From Hymenobacter glacialis (GTDB lineage: Bacteria > Bacteroidota > Bacteroidia > Cytophagales > Hymenobacteraceae): a stretch of 64,000 nt of DNA. Position numbers and translations under genes: made by a program. The notes beneath the pieces were generated by a model. It was given only the letters and a program-made list of their open reading frames with translations. It had not been told where the DNA came from and did no database searches. Below, in pieces: positions 1 through 8,708 of this stretch (position 1 is the stretch's first letter; every line of letters begins with the position of its first letter). The stretch covers positions 62,001-126,000 of the forward strand of contig NZ_MDZC01000090.1 in the NCBI RefSeq assembly GCF_001816165.1, in the 5' to 3' direction.

Positions 1-1177
1 GTGGCTTGCTCTTGGGCAGGCCGCGGTGAGCGCGGAACAGCATCAGGCCGCCCTCGCCGTTCTTATCGCCGGGCTCGGCGCCGGTTTTGCCGGCTGCAAT
101 CTGCTTGCGGGCCTCCACGAGGTAGGCTTGCACCACCTTTTTCTGCTCGTCCACGATGCGCTGAATGCGCGGCTTGAGCTGGTAGAATTCGTGCACGTCG
201 CCGCGGGGCACCGGGCCGGAGATGATGAGCGGCGTCCGCGCATCGTCAATCAGCACGGAGTCCACTTCGTCGACCATGGCAAAGTGGTGCTTGCGCTGCA
301 CCAACTCTTCGGGGTCGCGCGCCATGTTGTCGCGCAGGTAATCGAAGCCAAATTCGTTGTTGGTGCCGTAGGTGATGTCGGCCTGGTAGGCGGCGCGGCG
401 TTCCGGCGTGTTGGGCTGGTGCTTGTCGATGCAGTCCACGGTGATGCCGTGGAACTCGAACAGCGGCGCGTTCCATTCGGAGTCACGCTTGGCCAGGTAG
501 TCGTTCACGGTCACCAAGTGGACGCCGCGCTTCGACAAAGCGTTCAGGAACGATGGCAACGTCGAAACCAAGGTTTTGCCTTCGCCCGTGGCCATTTCGG
601 CAATTTTGCCCTGGTGCAATACCACGCCGCCAATGAGCTGCACGTCGTAGTGTACCATGTCCCAAACGATTTCAGCGCCAGCGGCCAGCCATTTGTTCGA
701 CCACGTGGCTTGGTCGCCCTGAATCACGCAGTTGGCGTGCGTGGTGGCGTACTCCCGGTCGTGGTCGTTGGCCGTCACCACCAACTGGCCGTTTTCCTTG
801 TAGCGGCGGGCAGTGTCCTTCACAATGGCGAAGGCCACCGGCAACACCTCCAGCAGCACAGCTTCGAGGTCTTTGTTGCGCTGCTTTTCCAGCACGTCAA
901 TCTGCTCGAAAAACACCTCCTTCTGAGCTACATCGAGCTGGGGCTGGTTGTCAATTTGCGCATGCAAACCGCCAATCTGCTCATCAATGCCAGCCAGACG
1001 CTCGGCAATGCGCACCCGGACACTTTGGGTCTGCTCGCGCAGCTGGTCGTCGGTCAGGCCGGCCAGTTTGGCATATTCGGCATTAATGAGCGCCACGTAG
1101 GGCACGATTTCCTTTAAATCGCGCTCCGACTTGGAGCCAAATATTTTGGCGACGGTCTTGCCTAGGAAGTCTAACAT
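1..1177 (-). CDS. secA: Preprotein translocase ATPase SecA (N-terminal part, cut by window start)
   Basis: Motor ATPase that pushes unfolded preproteins through SecYEG. The reading frame starts at the ATG at 1177 ([20 protein letters not shown]) and runs open off the left edge, so only about 392 N-terminal residues are visible. Walker A MATGEGKT lies at residues 195-202 and the Walker B/DEAD-like DEVD at 303-306. In E. coli SecA the Walker A is near residue 105. The extra ~90 residues, with a coiled-coil-like stretch around 55-110, match the insertion known in Bacteroidota SecA. A CAAATTTA (reverse TAAATTTG) at 1216-1223 could be the -7 element, but no well-spaced -33 was found. Confidence 0.96.
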   Translation of the reverse strand, partial: MLDFLGKTVAKIFGSKSERDLKEIVPYVALINAEYAKLAGLTDDQLREQTQSVRVRIAERLAGIDEQIGGLHAQIDNQPQLDVAQKEVFFEQIDVLEKQRNKDLEAVLLEVLPVAFAIVKDTARRYKENGQLVVTANDHDREYATTHANCVIQGDQATWSNKWLAAGAEIVWDMVHYDVQLIGGVVLHQGKIAEMATGEGKTLVSTLPSFLNALSKRGVHLVTVNDYLAKRDSEWNAPLFEFHGITVDCIDKHQPNTPERRAAYQADITYGTNNEFGFDYLRDNMARDPEELVQRKHHFAMVDEVDSVLIDDARTPLIISGPVPRGDVHEFYQLKPRIQRIVDEQKKVVQAYLVEARKQIAAGKTGAEPGDKNGEGGLMLFRAHRGLPKSKP

Positions 1178-1215
1178 CAGGTGATTTTTATAGCGAAAGG
1201 CGCTGGCGCGCCCCT

Positions 1216-1223
1216 CAAATTTA
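1216..1223 (-). promoter_or_regulatory. Possible secA -7 promoter element
   Basis: On the minus strand this reads TAAATTTG, a match to the Bacteroidota -7 consensus TAnnTTTG, about 40 bases upstream of the secA ATG. The nearest TTG upstream is 24 bases away, outside the usual 19-21, so the assignment is weak. Confidence 0.35.
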
Positions 1224-1252
1224 CGGAGCGTTCCGCTAAAACCGTCCCAAAA

Positions 1253-1283
1253 CAAAAAGCCCCGCCAAATTGGCGGAGCTTAG
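1253..1283 (-). terminator. Rho-independent terminator after glf
   Basis: A GC-rich hairpin (arms around CCGCCA and TGGCGG, three-base loop) is followed on the minus strand by a T-rich run. It lies downstream of the UDP-galactopyranose mutase gene and upstream of secA, so it separates the two minus-strand units. Confidence 0.75.
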
Positions 1284-1287
1284 TTGG

Positions 1288-1387
1288 ACGTCGTGCAAAG
1301 CAGGGCGAAGCGACTTTACCATGCAACTAACTCAATTGAAGGAGATAGTATCGATGCAACGGTGCTTCGCTTCGCTCTGCACGACGT
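1288..1387. repeat. Long imperfect inverted repeat, CGTCGTGCAGAGC type
   Basis: Two 24-base arms (1288-1311 and 1364-1387) match at 20 of 24 positions in inverted orientation, around a 52-base centre. The arm text, a GTCGTGCAGAGC core followed by GCGAAGC, resembles the TGTCATGCTGAGC...CGAAGC arms at 11866-11965 and 14022-14109. It is therefore probably a diverged copy of the same dispersed palindrome. It sits just downstream of glf. Confidence 0.6.
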
Positions 1388-1416
1388 TCTGCATTTATCG
1401 TTTAGGCAACAGATAA

Positions 1417-2595
<1,179 letters not shown>

Positions 2596-2643
2596 AGTAT
2601 GTGGAAGTATGGAAATGTAGAAGGACTTATTAACTGCGTAGGA

Positions 2644-3936
2644 CTAGCGGGGCGCAGGCGCCACCGGGGTCGTTATTTCAGATACCTTGCTGGCCATCGT
2701 GGTGCCCGCGGCGGTGGCCGCATCGGGCGCCTTGGCAGCCAGGCGCTGCTGCATCAGGTTCACCATGTCCTGCCAGGTTTGGTCCCAGGAAATGGTGGCC
2801 AGGTAATCGTCGGTGCGCTGGCGCCAGTCGGCGTCGGTGCGCTGGGTGAGCGCCGTGGCAATGGCCTTGCCAAAATCGGCGGCATTGTCGGCAATGTGCA
2901 CCAGCTTCAAATCGCCGTAGGGGCGCACCACATCACGAATTGGGGTGCTTACCACGGGGTTGCCAGCGGCCAGGTATTCGGGGGTTTTAGTCGGCGAAAT
3001 GAACTTGGTGCTTTCGTTATCGGCAAATAGCAATGTTGCTACATCCCAACCCTTTAAATAGGCCGGTAGTTCCTTGTAATCTTTGCCCCCGAGGTAATGC
3101 ACGTTGGCGGTGCGGGGCAAGGTGGCCGGGTCAATCTTAACCACTGGCCCGATGATGACAAATTGCCACCCCGGATGGTTTTGAGACAGCTCACGTAGCA
3201 GCTCAATGTCCAGCCGCTCATCCACCACCCCAAAGAAGCCAATGCGCGGGTACGCAATGCCGGCCTGGTCGGCGGGCTCGGGCAGGGGGCCACGGGCCTG
3301 GCCGAAGTGGGCCTTGTCGATGCTGCTGGGGAAGGCGTGGGCATCGGGGTGCTGCTCGCGCTTGGCTTCGTAGAGCGTGTGGCCCCCGGTAAATACGAGG
3401 TCGGCCTTCTGGAACAACTCCTGCTCGCGCTTCTTCAGCTCGGGCGGGGCAAATTTGAAGTTGGCCAGCTCGTCCATGCAGTCGTACACGGTGAGCAGGG
3501 GATGGAAATGCCGCGACTTGCCCAGGGCCATGGGCGTGTAGTACCAAAAAGCGTACTTCGTGACGCTTTGCTCGGCAAAAAAATGGCTGAGCACCTCAAA
3601 CTGGGCTTGGTCGCTGGCATCTTCGTCGTTGCGGAAGCGCTGGGGCAGGTGCACCACCACCACTTTCACGCCGTTGTCGCGGTCCTTTACTTCAACGTGC
3701 GGCTCAACCTCGTCGTCGTTGTGGTAGAAAGCATCTTCAACGTAAAACACCCGGCCGTGCTGGGCAAACCGCGACAGCAAATGCTGTGGCCGCTGCCACA
3801 CGAAGTCCCAATGCAAGTGCGCAAAGCAAACAAGGTCCGGTAGGGTGTAGGCAGGGGTTTCGGTAGCTGATGCGCTGGGCTGGACAGCGTTGGCGGAGGC
3901 ACGCAGGGGTGCTTCCGCCGTCGAAGATGGGGGCAT
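2644..3936 (-). CDS. Glycosyltransferase, GT-B fold (possible galactofuranosyl- or surface-glycan transferase)
   Basis: About 430 residues from the chosen ATG at 3936. The frame stays open to another ATG at 4011, but those 25 extra residues look non-coding. The WDFVWQRPQHLLSRF motif at about 43-57 is a hallmark of a GT1/GT4-like family. A C-terminal donor-binding segment (EYLAAGNPVVSTP) contains the usual acidic residue. No signal peptide is seen, so the protein is probably cytoplasmic or peripheral to the inner membrane. Its position just upstream of glf suggests the two act on the same surface polysaccharide; the exact acceptor and donor cannot be read from sequence. Confidence 0.85.
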   Translation of the reverse strand: MPPSSTAEAPLRASANAVQPSASATETPAYTLPDLVCFAHLHWDFVWQRPQHLLSRFAQHGRVFYVEDAFYHNDDEVEPHVEVKDRDNGVKVVVVHLPQRFRNDEDASDQAQFEVLSHFFAEQSVTKYAFWYYTPMALGKSRHFHPLLTVYDCMDELANFKFAPPELKKREQELFQKADLVFTGGHTLYEAKREQHPDAHAFPSSIDKAHFGQARGPLPEPADQAGIAYPRIGFFGVVDERLDIELLRELSQNHPGWQFVIIGPVVKIDPATLPRTANVHYLGGKDYKELPAYLKGWDVATLLFADNESTKFISPTKTPEYLAAGNPVVSTPIRDVVRPYGDLKLVHIADNAADFGKAIATALTQRTDADWRQRTDDYLATISWDQTWQDMVNLMQQRLAAKAPDAATAAGTTMASKVSEITTPVAPAPR

Positions 3937-4129
3937 GAAAAACAACAAGAAGGTAAGGTTTCGCGCCGCGCCGACACAACAAGCGGGATACACAGCCGGG
4001 GCGCTTGCCATCCTATACGCACCCTCTCAACCGAAGGATATAGTTCAGCTTATCCTGCCAATTGCCTCCTAACACCCGCGTTCGTCCTGTTGCTATAAAA
4101 GTAAATTATTGTAATAAAGCGCAATTACG

Positions 4130-4627
4130 TTAGAGCAGGCACTGCCACTCCACGGCATCTTGCCAGCCGCCGGGCGTGCGCAACCACTGCTGCCGGGTGC
4201 CTACCCGCCGGAATCCTGCCGCTCGAAACAGCCTCATACTGGGCTGGTTATCCACTCCCACGGTGGCATAGAGCTGGTGCAACCGGAGTGCCTGCCGGGC
4301 GTGTTCTCTTATGAGCGCCAGGGCCTGGCGCGCGTAGCCGTGGCGTCGCTCGGTGGCCAGTACGGTGATGCCAATTCCGGCGCGCTGGTGCAGCGGGTCG
4401 TATTCAAAGAGGTCGACCACGCCCACGGGCACGCCGCCAATTTCAGTAGTAACCACAAGCCGCAGTTGCCGCACTACGTAGAAATCGGCGGTGGCGTGCG
4501 CCAAGTATTCCCGCAAGGCGTGGCGCGACACCGGCGCCATGGTATCCGACACGCCCCAGATGTCCGGGTCGTTTTCCAGGGCGTAAAGAAATTCGAGGTC
4601 TTCGGGTTCGAGCGCGCGCAGGTGCAT
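4130..4627 (-). CDS. GNAT family N-acetyltransferase
   Basis: A 165-residue protein starting at the ATG at 4627 (MHLRALEPEDLEFLYALEND). The frame is open further upstream, but that part overlaps the opposite-strand MarR gene and is rejected. The start is typical of RimJ/RimL- or SpeG-like acetyltransferases. The acetyl-CoA pyrophosphate-binding segment, with RRHGYARQAL as the R/Q-x-x-G-x-A equivalent, lies in the second half. It is divergent from the OhrR-like gene. The substrate (protein N-terminus, polyamine or small molecule) is not determinable here. Confidence 0.9.
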   Translation of the reverse strand: MHLRALEPEDLEFLYALENDPDIWGVSDTMAPVSRHALREYLAHATADFYVVRQLRLVVTTEIGGVPVGVVDLFEYDPLHQRAGIGITVLATERRHGYARQALALIREHARQALRLHQLYATVGVDNQPSMRLFRAAGFRRVGTRQQWLRTPGGWQDAVEWQCLL

Positions 4628-4755
4628 GGGGTAAAGGTATCGGGAAGCGAGTTTAGGTGCAGCCGACTGCGGTGCTACACCTGATTCCGTGTAGCCTGCA
4701 TGCTTCGTTTCTGCTCTTCCAATAATCATTACAAAACTCACAGCCTCGAGAATAC

Positions 4756-4767
4756 ATTGTACACAAT
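4756..4767. promoter_or_regulatory. Putative OhrR operator (near-palindromic ATTGTA/CACAAT)
   Basis: ATTGTACACAAT is a near-palindrome (10 of 12 positions) set in an AT-rich stretch about 45 bases before the OhrR-like start. Known OhrR boxes in Bacillus and Xanthomonas are AT-rich palindromes built on ACAATT/AATTGT. The position between the divergent GNAT and ohrR genes fits autoregulation. The assignment rests on position and similarity only. Confidence 0.4.
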
Positions 4768-4810
4768 TAAACATTACGCAACCATTATCGGTATACTTTA
4801 TAGAAATCAC

Positions 4811-5263
4811 ATGATGCATCCCCCTACCTCTTCTGCTAAGAACTCGCTCCTGAAGCTGGAAAACCAGTTGTGCTTCCCGTTCTATGCCGTGTCGCGGCTG
4901 CTCACCAAGGCTTATCAGCCCATGTTGCAGGCCCTCGACCTCACTTATCCGCAATACCTCGTGTTCCTGCTGCTTTGGGAGCACCAGCAGCTCACGGTGA
5001 AGGAACTGGGCGAAAAACTGCTGCTCGACTCGGGAACGCTCACGCCGTTGCTCAAGCGCATGGAGCAGCGGCAGTGGCTGAACCGCCGCCGCGATCCACG
5101 CGACGAGCGTTCGGTTATCATCGAGCTGCTGCCGGCCGGCCGGAGCCTGGAGGCCCAGGCCTGCGCCATTCCCCAGCATATGCTTGAGAGAGTGCACATG
5201 TCAGACGAAGCAATTGCGGCACTGCGCCTTCACCTCACCCACTTACTTACCCAGCTGACTTAA
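4811..5263 (+). CDS. ohrR: MarR-family organic hydroperoxide sensor, OhrR-like
   Basis: A 150-residue winged-helix regulator. The start is set at the ATG pair at 4811/4814 because the open extension upstream lacks family similarity. The segment KLENQLCFPFY places a cysteine at residue 21, equivalent to the peroxide-sensing Cys near the N-terminus of OhrR. The DNA-binding helix region (LTVKELGEKLLLDSGTLTPL) and the wing (RRDPRDERSV) are clear. It lies 40 bases upstream of ohr on the same strand, the classical sensor-target pair. In the family, Cys oxidation releases the repressor from DNA. Confidence 0.92.
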   Translation: MMHPPTSSAKNSLLKLENQLCFPFYAVSRLLTKAYQPMLQALDLTYPQYLVFLLLWEHQQLTVKELGEKLLLDSGTLTPLLKRMEQRQWLNRRRDPRDERSVIIELLPAGRSLEAQACAIPQHMLERVHMSDEAIAALRLHLTHLLTQLT

Positions 5264-5303
5264 GTGTCGGCTTATTTTTCAAGTTAGCATCTTAACCACT
5301 CTG

Positions 5304-5738
5304 ATGAAAATCGAAAAAATCTTCACTGCCCAGGCTTTAGCCAAAGGCGGCCGTGATGGCCATGTTACTTCCAACGACAACGTACTCGCTCTGGCCCTGA
5401 GCACGCCCAAGGAGATGGGCGGTCCCGGCAAAGCCGGCGCTACCAACCCCGAGCAGCTGTTTGGCGCTGGCTATGCCGCCTGCTTCGAAGGAGCCTTGGG
5501 CGTAGCGGCCCGCCAGGCCAAAGTTCGTTTGACCAATGTGACTGTGGAAGCCCTCATCGGCTTCGGTCAGGCGGAAGACGGCGGCTACGGCATCTCGGCC
5601 GATTTGCACGTAAACCTGCCCGGCATTGAGCAGCAGCAGGCCGAGGAACTGGTGGAAGCCGCCCACGGTATCTGCCCCTACTCGCGCGCTACCAAAGGCA
5701 ACATCGAGGTGAGCCTTACCACCACGACCAACGCCTAA
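5304..5738 (+). CDS. ohr: Organic hydroperoxide reductase Ohr (OsmC/Ohr family)
   Basis: A 144-residue thiol peroxidase that reduces organic and fatty-acid hydroperoxides, in the family using lipoylated proteins as reductant. The two redox cysteines are present: C60 in AACFEGAL and C124 in GICPYSRAT. The N-terminal KIFTAQALAKGGRDGHV segment is typical of Ohr rather than OsmC. A strong terminator follows at 5771-5809, so ohrR-ohr probably form one short transcript. Confidence 0.95.
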   Translation: MKIEKIFTAQALAKGGRDGHVTSNDNVLALALSTPKEMGGPGKAGATNPEQLFGAGYAACFEGALGVAARQAKVRLTNVTVEALIGFGQAEDGGYGISADLHVNLPGIEQQQAEELVEAAHGICPYSRATKGNIEVSLTTTTNA

Positions 5739-5770
5739 AACGCGGCGGGCTTTCGAGTCAGCCACCTTGG

Positions 5771-5809
5771 AATAGCCGTGCCGTGACCACGGTGGCACGG
5801 CTATTTTTT
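5771..5809 (+). terminator. Rho-independent terminator after ohr
   Basis: Perfect 12-base arms (5771-5782 and 5794-5805) with an 11-base loop are followed by a T run on the plus strand, 32 bases after the ohr stop. Confidence 0.85.
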
Positions 5810-5834
5810 ATTTCTGAACGCAACATTCCCTCCT

Positions 5835-6833
5835 ATGAAAACGCAGGCCATTTTGCTCGCCAGCCGCCCCCAAGGCACGCCTACACCCGAGCAATTTCAG
5901 TTCGAGACCCGCGAAACACCCGCCCTCACTACCGGCCAGGTTCTGCTGAAAACGCGCTACGTGTCCGTAGACCCCTACATGCGGGGCCGGATGAGCGCCG
6001 CGAAATCGTACGTGGCCCCGTTTGAGGTAGGCCAGCCCATTGCGGGCGGCGTAGTGGCCGAGGTGATTGAAAGCCAGAGCGACAGCCTGCCCGTGGGCAG
6101 CACCGTGGTGGGCAACCTGGCCTGGCAGGAGTTCAATGTAGCCGATGCCCAGACCCTAAATTCCGTGCCCGTGGACAAAGCGCCCGCCAGCTACTTCCTG
6201 GGCTTGTTGGGCATGCCCGGCCTCACGGCCTATTTTGGCCTGCTCGACATCTGCCAACCCAAAGCCGGCGAAACGGTATTGGTGTCTGGTGCGGCCGGGG
6301 CCGTGGGCTTGATTGTGGGCCAGCTGGCCAAAATTAAGGGCTGCCGCGTGGTTGGCACGGCGGGCACCGACGAGAAAGTATCCCACCTCAAAGCCCTGGG
6401 TTTTGACGAAGCCATCAACTACAAAACCACGCCCGACATTGCGAAAGCCCTGGCCGCCGCCGCTCCCAACGGCGTGGATTGCTATTTCGACAACGTGGGC
6501 GGCGCCATTACCGACGCCGTATACGACCTGCTGAACAAGCACGCCCGCATCGCCCTCTGCGGCCAGATTTCGACTTACAACGCCACTGAAACGCCCACCG
6601 GCCCCCGCCCCGAAGGCAAGCTCCTTAAAACAAGCACCAAGCTGCAGGGCTTCATCGTGAGCGACTACCTGAGCCGCTGGCCCGAGGGCATAGCCAAGCT
6701 CACGGAGTGGTACGCCGCCGGCCAGCTGAAAGGCGAGGAGACCGTCACCGAAGGCTTCGACCATATTCCGGCTGCTTTCCTGGGCCTGTTTAAGGGTGAT
6801 AACACGGGCAAGGCCGTGGTGAAAGTGGCTTAA
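5835..6833 (+). CDS. NADP-dependent MDR-family reductase (CurA/YncB/leukotriene B4 dehydrogenase type)
   Basis: A 332-residue zinc-less medium-chain dehydrogenase/reductase. The VDPYMRGRM segment near residue 50 and the glycine-rich nucleotide-binding motif VSGAAGAVG near 155 are diagnostic of the prostaglandin reductase/CurA group, which reduces the C=C bond of alpha,beta-unsaturated carbonyls. No structural-zinc cysteine cluster is seen. It lies just after ohr and before a DJ-1-like gene, consistent with detoxifying reactive electrophiles from lipid peroxidation. Confidence 0.9.
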   Translation: MKTQAILLASRPQGTPTPEQFQFETRETPALTTGQVLLKTRYVSVDPYMRGRMSAAKSYVAPFEVGQPIAGGVVAEVIESQSDSLPVGSTVVGNLAWQEFNVADAQTLNSVPVDKAPASYFLGLLGMPGLTAYFGLLDICQPKAGETVLVSGAAGAVGLIVGQLAKIKGCRVVGTAGTDEKVSHLKALGFDEAINYKTTPDIAKALAAAAPNGVDCYFDNVGGAITDAVYDLLNKHARIALCGQISTYNATETPTGPRPEGKLLKTSTKLQGFIVSDYLSRWPEGIAKLTEWYAAGQLKGEETVTEGFDHIPAAFLGLFKGDNTGKAVVKVA

Positions 6834-6962
6834 GGGCACATCCCATACAACGCCATGTGTAGCAAATCGGGCCACTGCTGGCCAAGCGCGCCGAGACTTT
6901 TTACCAACTGCTGGACTAATTCCGGCATCACTTTTTTCTACAACCACTAAAACCAAAGCACC

Positions 6963-7643
6963 ATGAAAATTGCAATGATTTTGACCTCGCACGATGAACT
7001 CGGCAACACCGGCCAAAAAACCGGTTTTTGGCTCGAAGAATTCGCCGCGCCTTACTACACCTTCATCGATGCCGGCGCCGATGTTACGCTTGCCTCTCCC
7101 AAAGGCGGCCAGCCGCCCCTCGACCCCAAAAGCGACGACCCCAGCGCCCAGACCGAGGCTACCAAGCGTTTCAAAGCCGACACTTCCGCCCAGAAAGCCC
7201 TGGCCAGCACGGTGAAGCTCGACACCATTAAAGCGGAAGATTTTGATGCCGTGTTCTACCCCGGCGGCCACGGCCCCCTGTGGGATTTGGCCGAAGACAA
7301 GAAGTCCATCGCCTTTATCGAAGCTATGTACAACGCTGGCAAGCCGGTAGCTGCCGTGTGCCACGCCCCCGGCGTGCTGCGCCATGTAAAAGCCGCCAAC
7401 GGCGAGCCGCTGGTAAAAGGCAAGTCGGTAGCTGGCTTCACCAACACCGAAGAAGAGGCGGTGCAGCTGACCAACATAGTGCCCTTTCTGGTAGAAGACA
7501 TGCTGAAAGAAAAGGGTGGCAACTACTCGAAAGGCGCCGACTGGCAGTCCTACGTGGTATCGGCCGGCAACCTGATTACGGGCCAGAACCCCGCCTCCTC
7601 GGAAGAAGCCGCTGAGAAACTGCTGGCGATGCTGAAGAAGTAG
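6963..7643 (+). CDS. DJ-1/PfpI family protein (type 1 glutamine amidotransferase-like, Hsp31-type)
   Basis: A 226-residue protein. The nucleophile elbow AVCHAPG gives C133-H134, and a Glu near residue 25-26 supplies the conserved acid next to the cysteine. The PGGHGPLWDL segment near 100-109 is typical of Hsp31/YhbO-like class I glutamine amidotransferase-fold proteins. These act as glyoxalase III, deglycase-like or stress proteins. The neighbours (Ohr, MDR reductase) point to carbonyl or oxidative stress defence. Its precise reaction cannot be assigned from sequence. Confidence 0.9.
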   Translation: MKIAMILTSHDELGNTGQKTGFWLEEFAAPYYTFIDAGADVTLASPKGGQPPLDPKSDDPSAQTEATKRFKADTSAQKALASTVKLDTIKAEDFDAVFYPGGHGPLWDLAEDKKSIAFIEAMYNAGKPVAAVCHAPGVLRHVKAANGEPLVKGKSVAGFTNTEEEAVQLTNIVPFLVEDMLKEKGGNYSKGADWQSYVVSAGNLITGQNPASSEEAAEKLLAMLKK

Positions 7644-7716
7644 GGCTTTTTGCCTTTCAGATAGAGCCCAGCCGGACGGTCAGCTATTTCGTTGACTTTC
7701 TGGGCAGCCTTATCAC

Positions 7717-7749
7717 AAAAGAGCCTGGCGCGATGCGCCAGGCTCTTTT
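7717..7749. terminator. Bidirectional terminator between DJ-1-like gene and dapF
   Basis: A perfect hairpin with AAAAGAGCCTGGCGC on one side and GCGCCAGGCTCTTTT on the other. The convergent genes on either side can both use it, because each strand ends in a T run. Confidence 0.9.
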
Positions 7750-7816
7750 GCTTCCAAAGAATATGCCCGGAGTACCTCCGGCATCTTTCTATTGGCGGCT
7801 TGTGCCAGGCCAAAGG

Positions 7817-8614
7817 CTATAGCTCGCCGCCGAAGACGCGCGTGGCGGGTCCACTCAGCCACACGTTTTCGAAGCCGCCATCGGGTTGCTGCTCAAAAGC
7901 AACCTCTAACTCGCCGCCCATGGTTTGCAACCGCACGGGCGAAACGGCCCCGCGCTGCGAGGCGGCCAGGGCCACGGCCGTCACGCCCGTGCCGCAGCTT
8001 AGGGTTTCGCCCTCCACGCCGCGCTCGTAGGTGCGCACGGGCCACGGCTGGCGGGGGTCGGCGGGCACTTCCACGAAGTTTACGTTGGTGCCGGCGGGGC
8101 CATAGGCTTGGTGGTAGCGAATGGCCTGGCCAGCAACAAAGATGTTGAGTTCAGCCAGCGACGGCAACTCTGCGGGGCTGAGGAACTGTACGTGGTGGGG
8201 CGAACCGGTGTGCAGAAATACATCGCCCTCCCCTACCGCCGCGCGCCGGGGCACGGCCACGTCCTGCATTTTGAGGCGCACGGTGCCGTCGGCTTCAATT
8301 TGCGCATCGTGCGGGCCGTCCACGGCCAGGAAGTGGGCCGTGTCTTCCACAATGCCCAGGTATTTGGCGAACGCCACCAGGCAGCGCCCCCCGTTGCCGC
8401 ACATGGAACTGGGGTGGCCGTCGGCGTTGAAATATACCATTTCGAAGTCGTAGCCACTCAGTTCCCGCAACAGCATCAGCCCATCGGCCCCAATGCCGAA
8501 GCGGCGGTGGCAGAGGTGGGCAATGCGGGCGTGGTCGGTTTCGTCGAACTGCATGGCGCGGTCGTCGATGATAACGAAGTCATTGCCGGTGCCTTGGTAT
8601 TTGTGGAAAGTCAT
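7817..8614 (-). CDS. dapF: Diaminopimelate epimerase
   Basis: A 265-residue PLP-independent racemase converting LL- to meso-diaminopimelate for lysine and peptidoglycan. Both catalytic cysteines are present: C72 in MCGNGGRC and C207 in LSCGTGVTA. The N-terminus TFHKYQGTGNDFV is typical. It lies near a penicillin-binding protein gene on the same strand, fitting cell-wall synthesis, although the 94-base gap does not prove co-transcription. Confidence 0.97.
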   Translation of the reverse strand: MTFHKYQGTGNDFVIIDDRAMQFDETDHARIAHLCHRRFGIGADGLMLLRELSGYDFEMVYFNADGHPSSMCGNGGRCLVAFAKYLGIVEDTAHFLAVDGPHDAQIEADGTVRLKMQDVAVPRRAAVGEGDVFLHTGSPHHVQFLSPAELPSLAELNIFVAGQAIRYHQAYGPAGTNVNFVEVPADPRQPWPVRTYERGVEGETLSCGTGVTAVALAASQRGAVSPVRLQTMGGELEVAFEQQPDGGFENVWLSGPATRVFGGEL

Positions 8615-8708
8615 CGCGGGGCTAAACTACTGGCATTATACTTCCCGCCGGTCGGCGGAGCAGCCCGACGGAAGCAGGCGCAAAGGTCGGTAAGTTTGAG
8701 CTGTTGCC

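Noticed and set aside
26-1117. Long plus-strand open frame opposite secA
   Set aside because: It mirrors the secA coding frame, has no family features, and the minus strand carries SecA motifs at the right spacing. Similar long antisense frames opposite glf, dapF, PBP, rpoC, rpoB and fusA are rejected for the same reason.
4628-5197. N-terminal extension of the GNAT frame across the MarR gene
   Set aside because: The extension is antisense to the well-supported OhrR-like gene; family similarity starts at the Met at 4627.
8681-8688. CAAAGGTC as a dapF promoter -7 element
   Set aside because: It fails the TA of TAnnTTTG (reads GACCTTTG) and has no spaced TTG.
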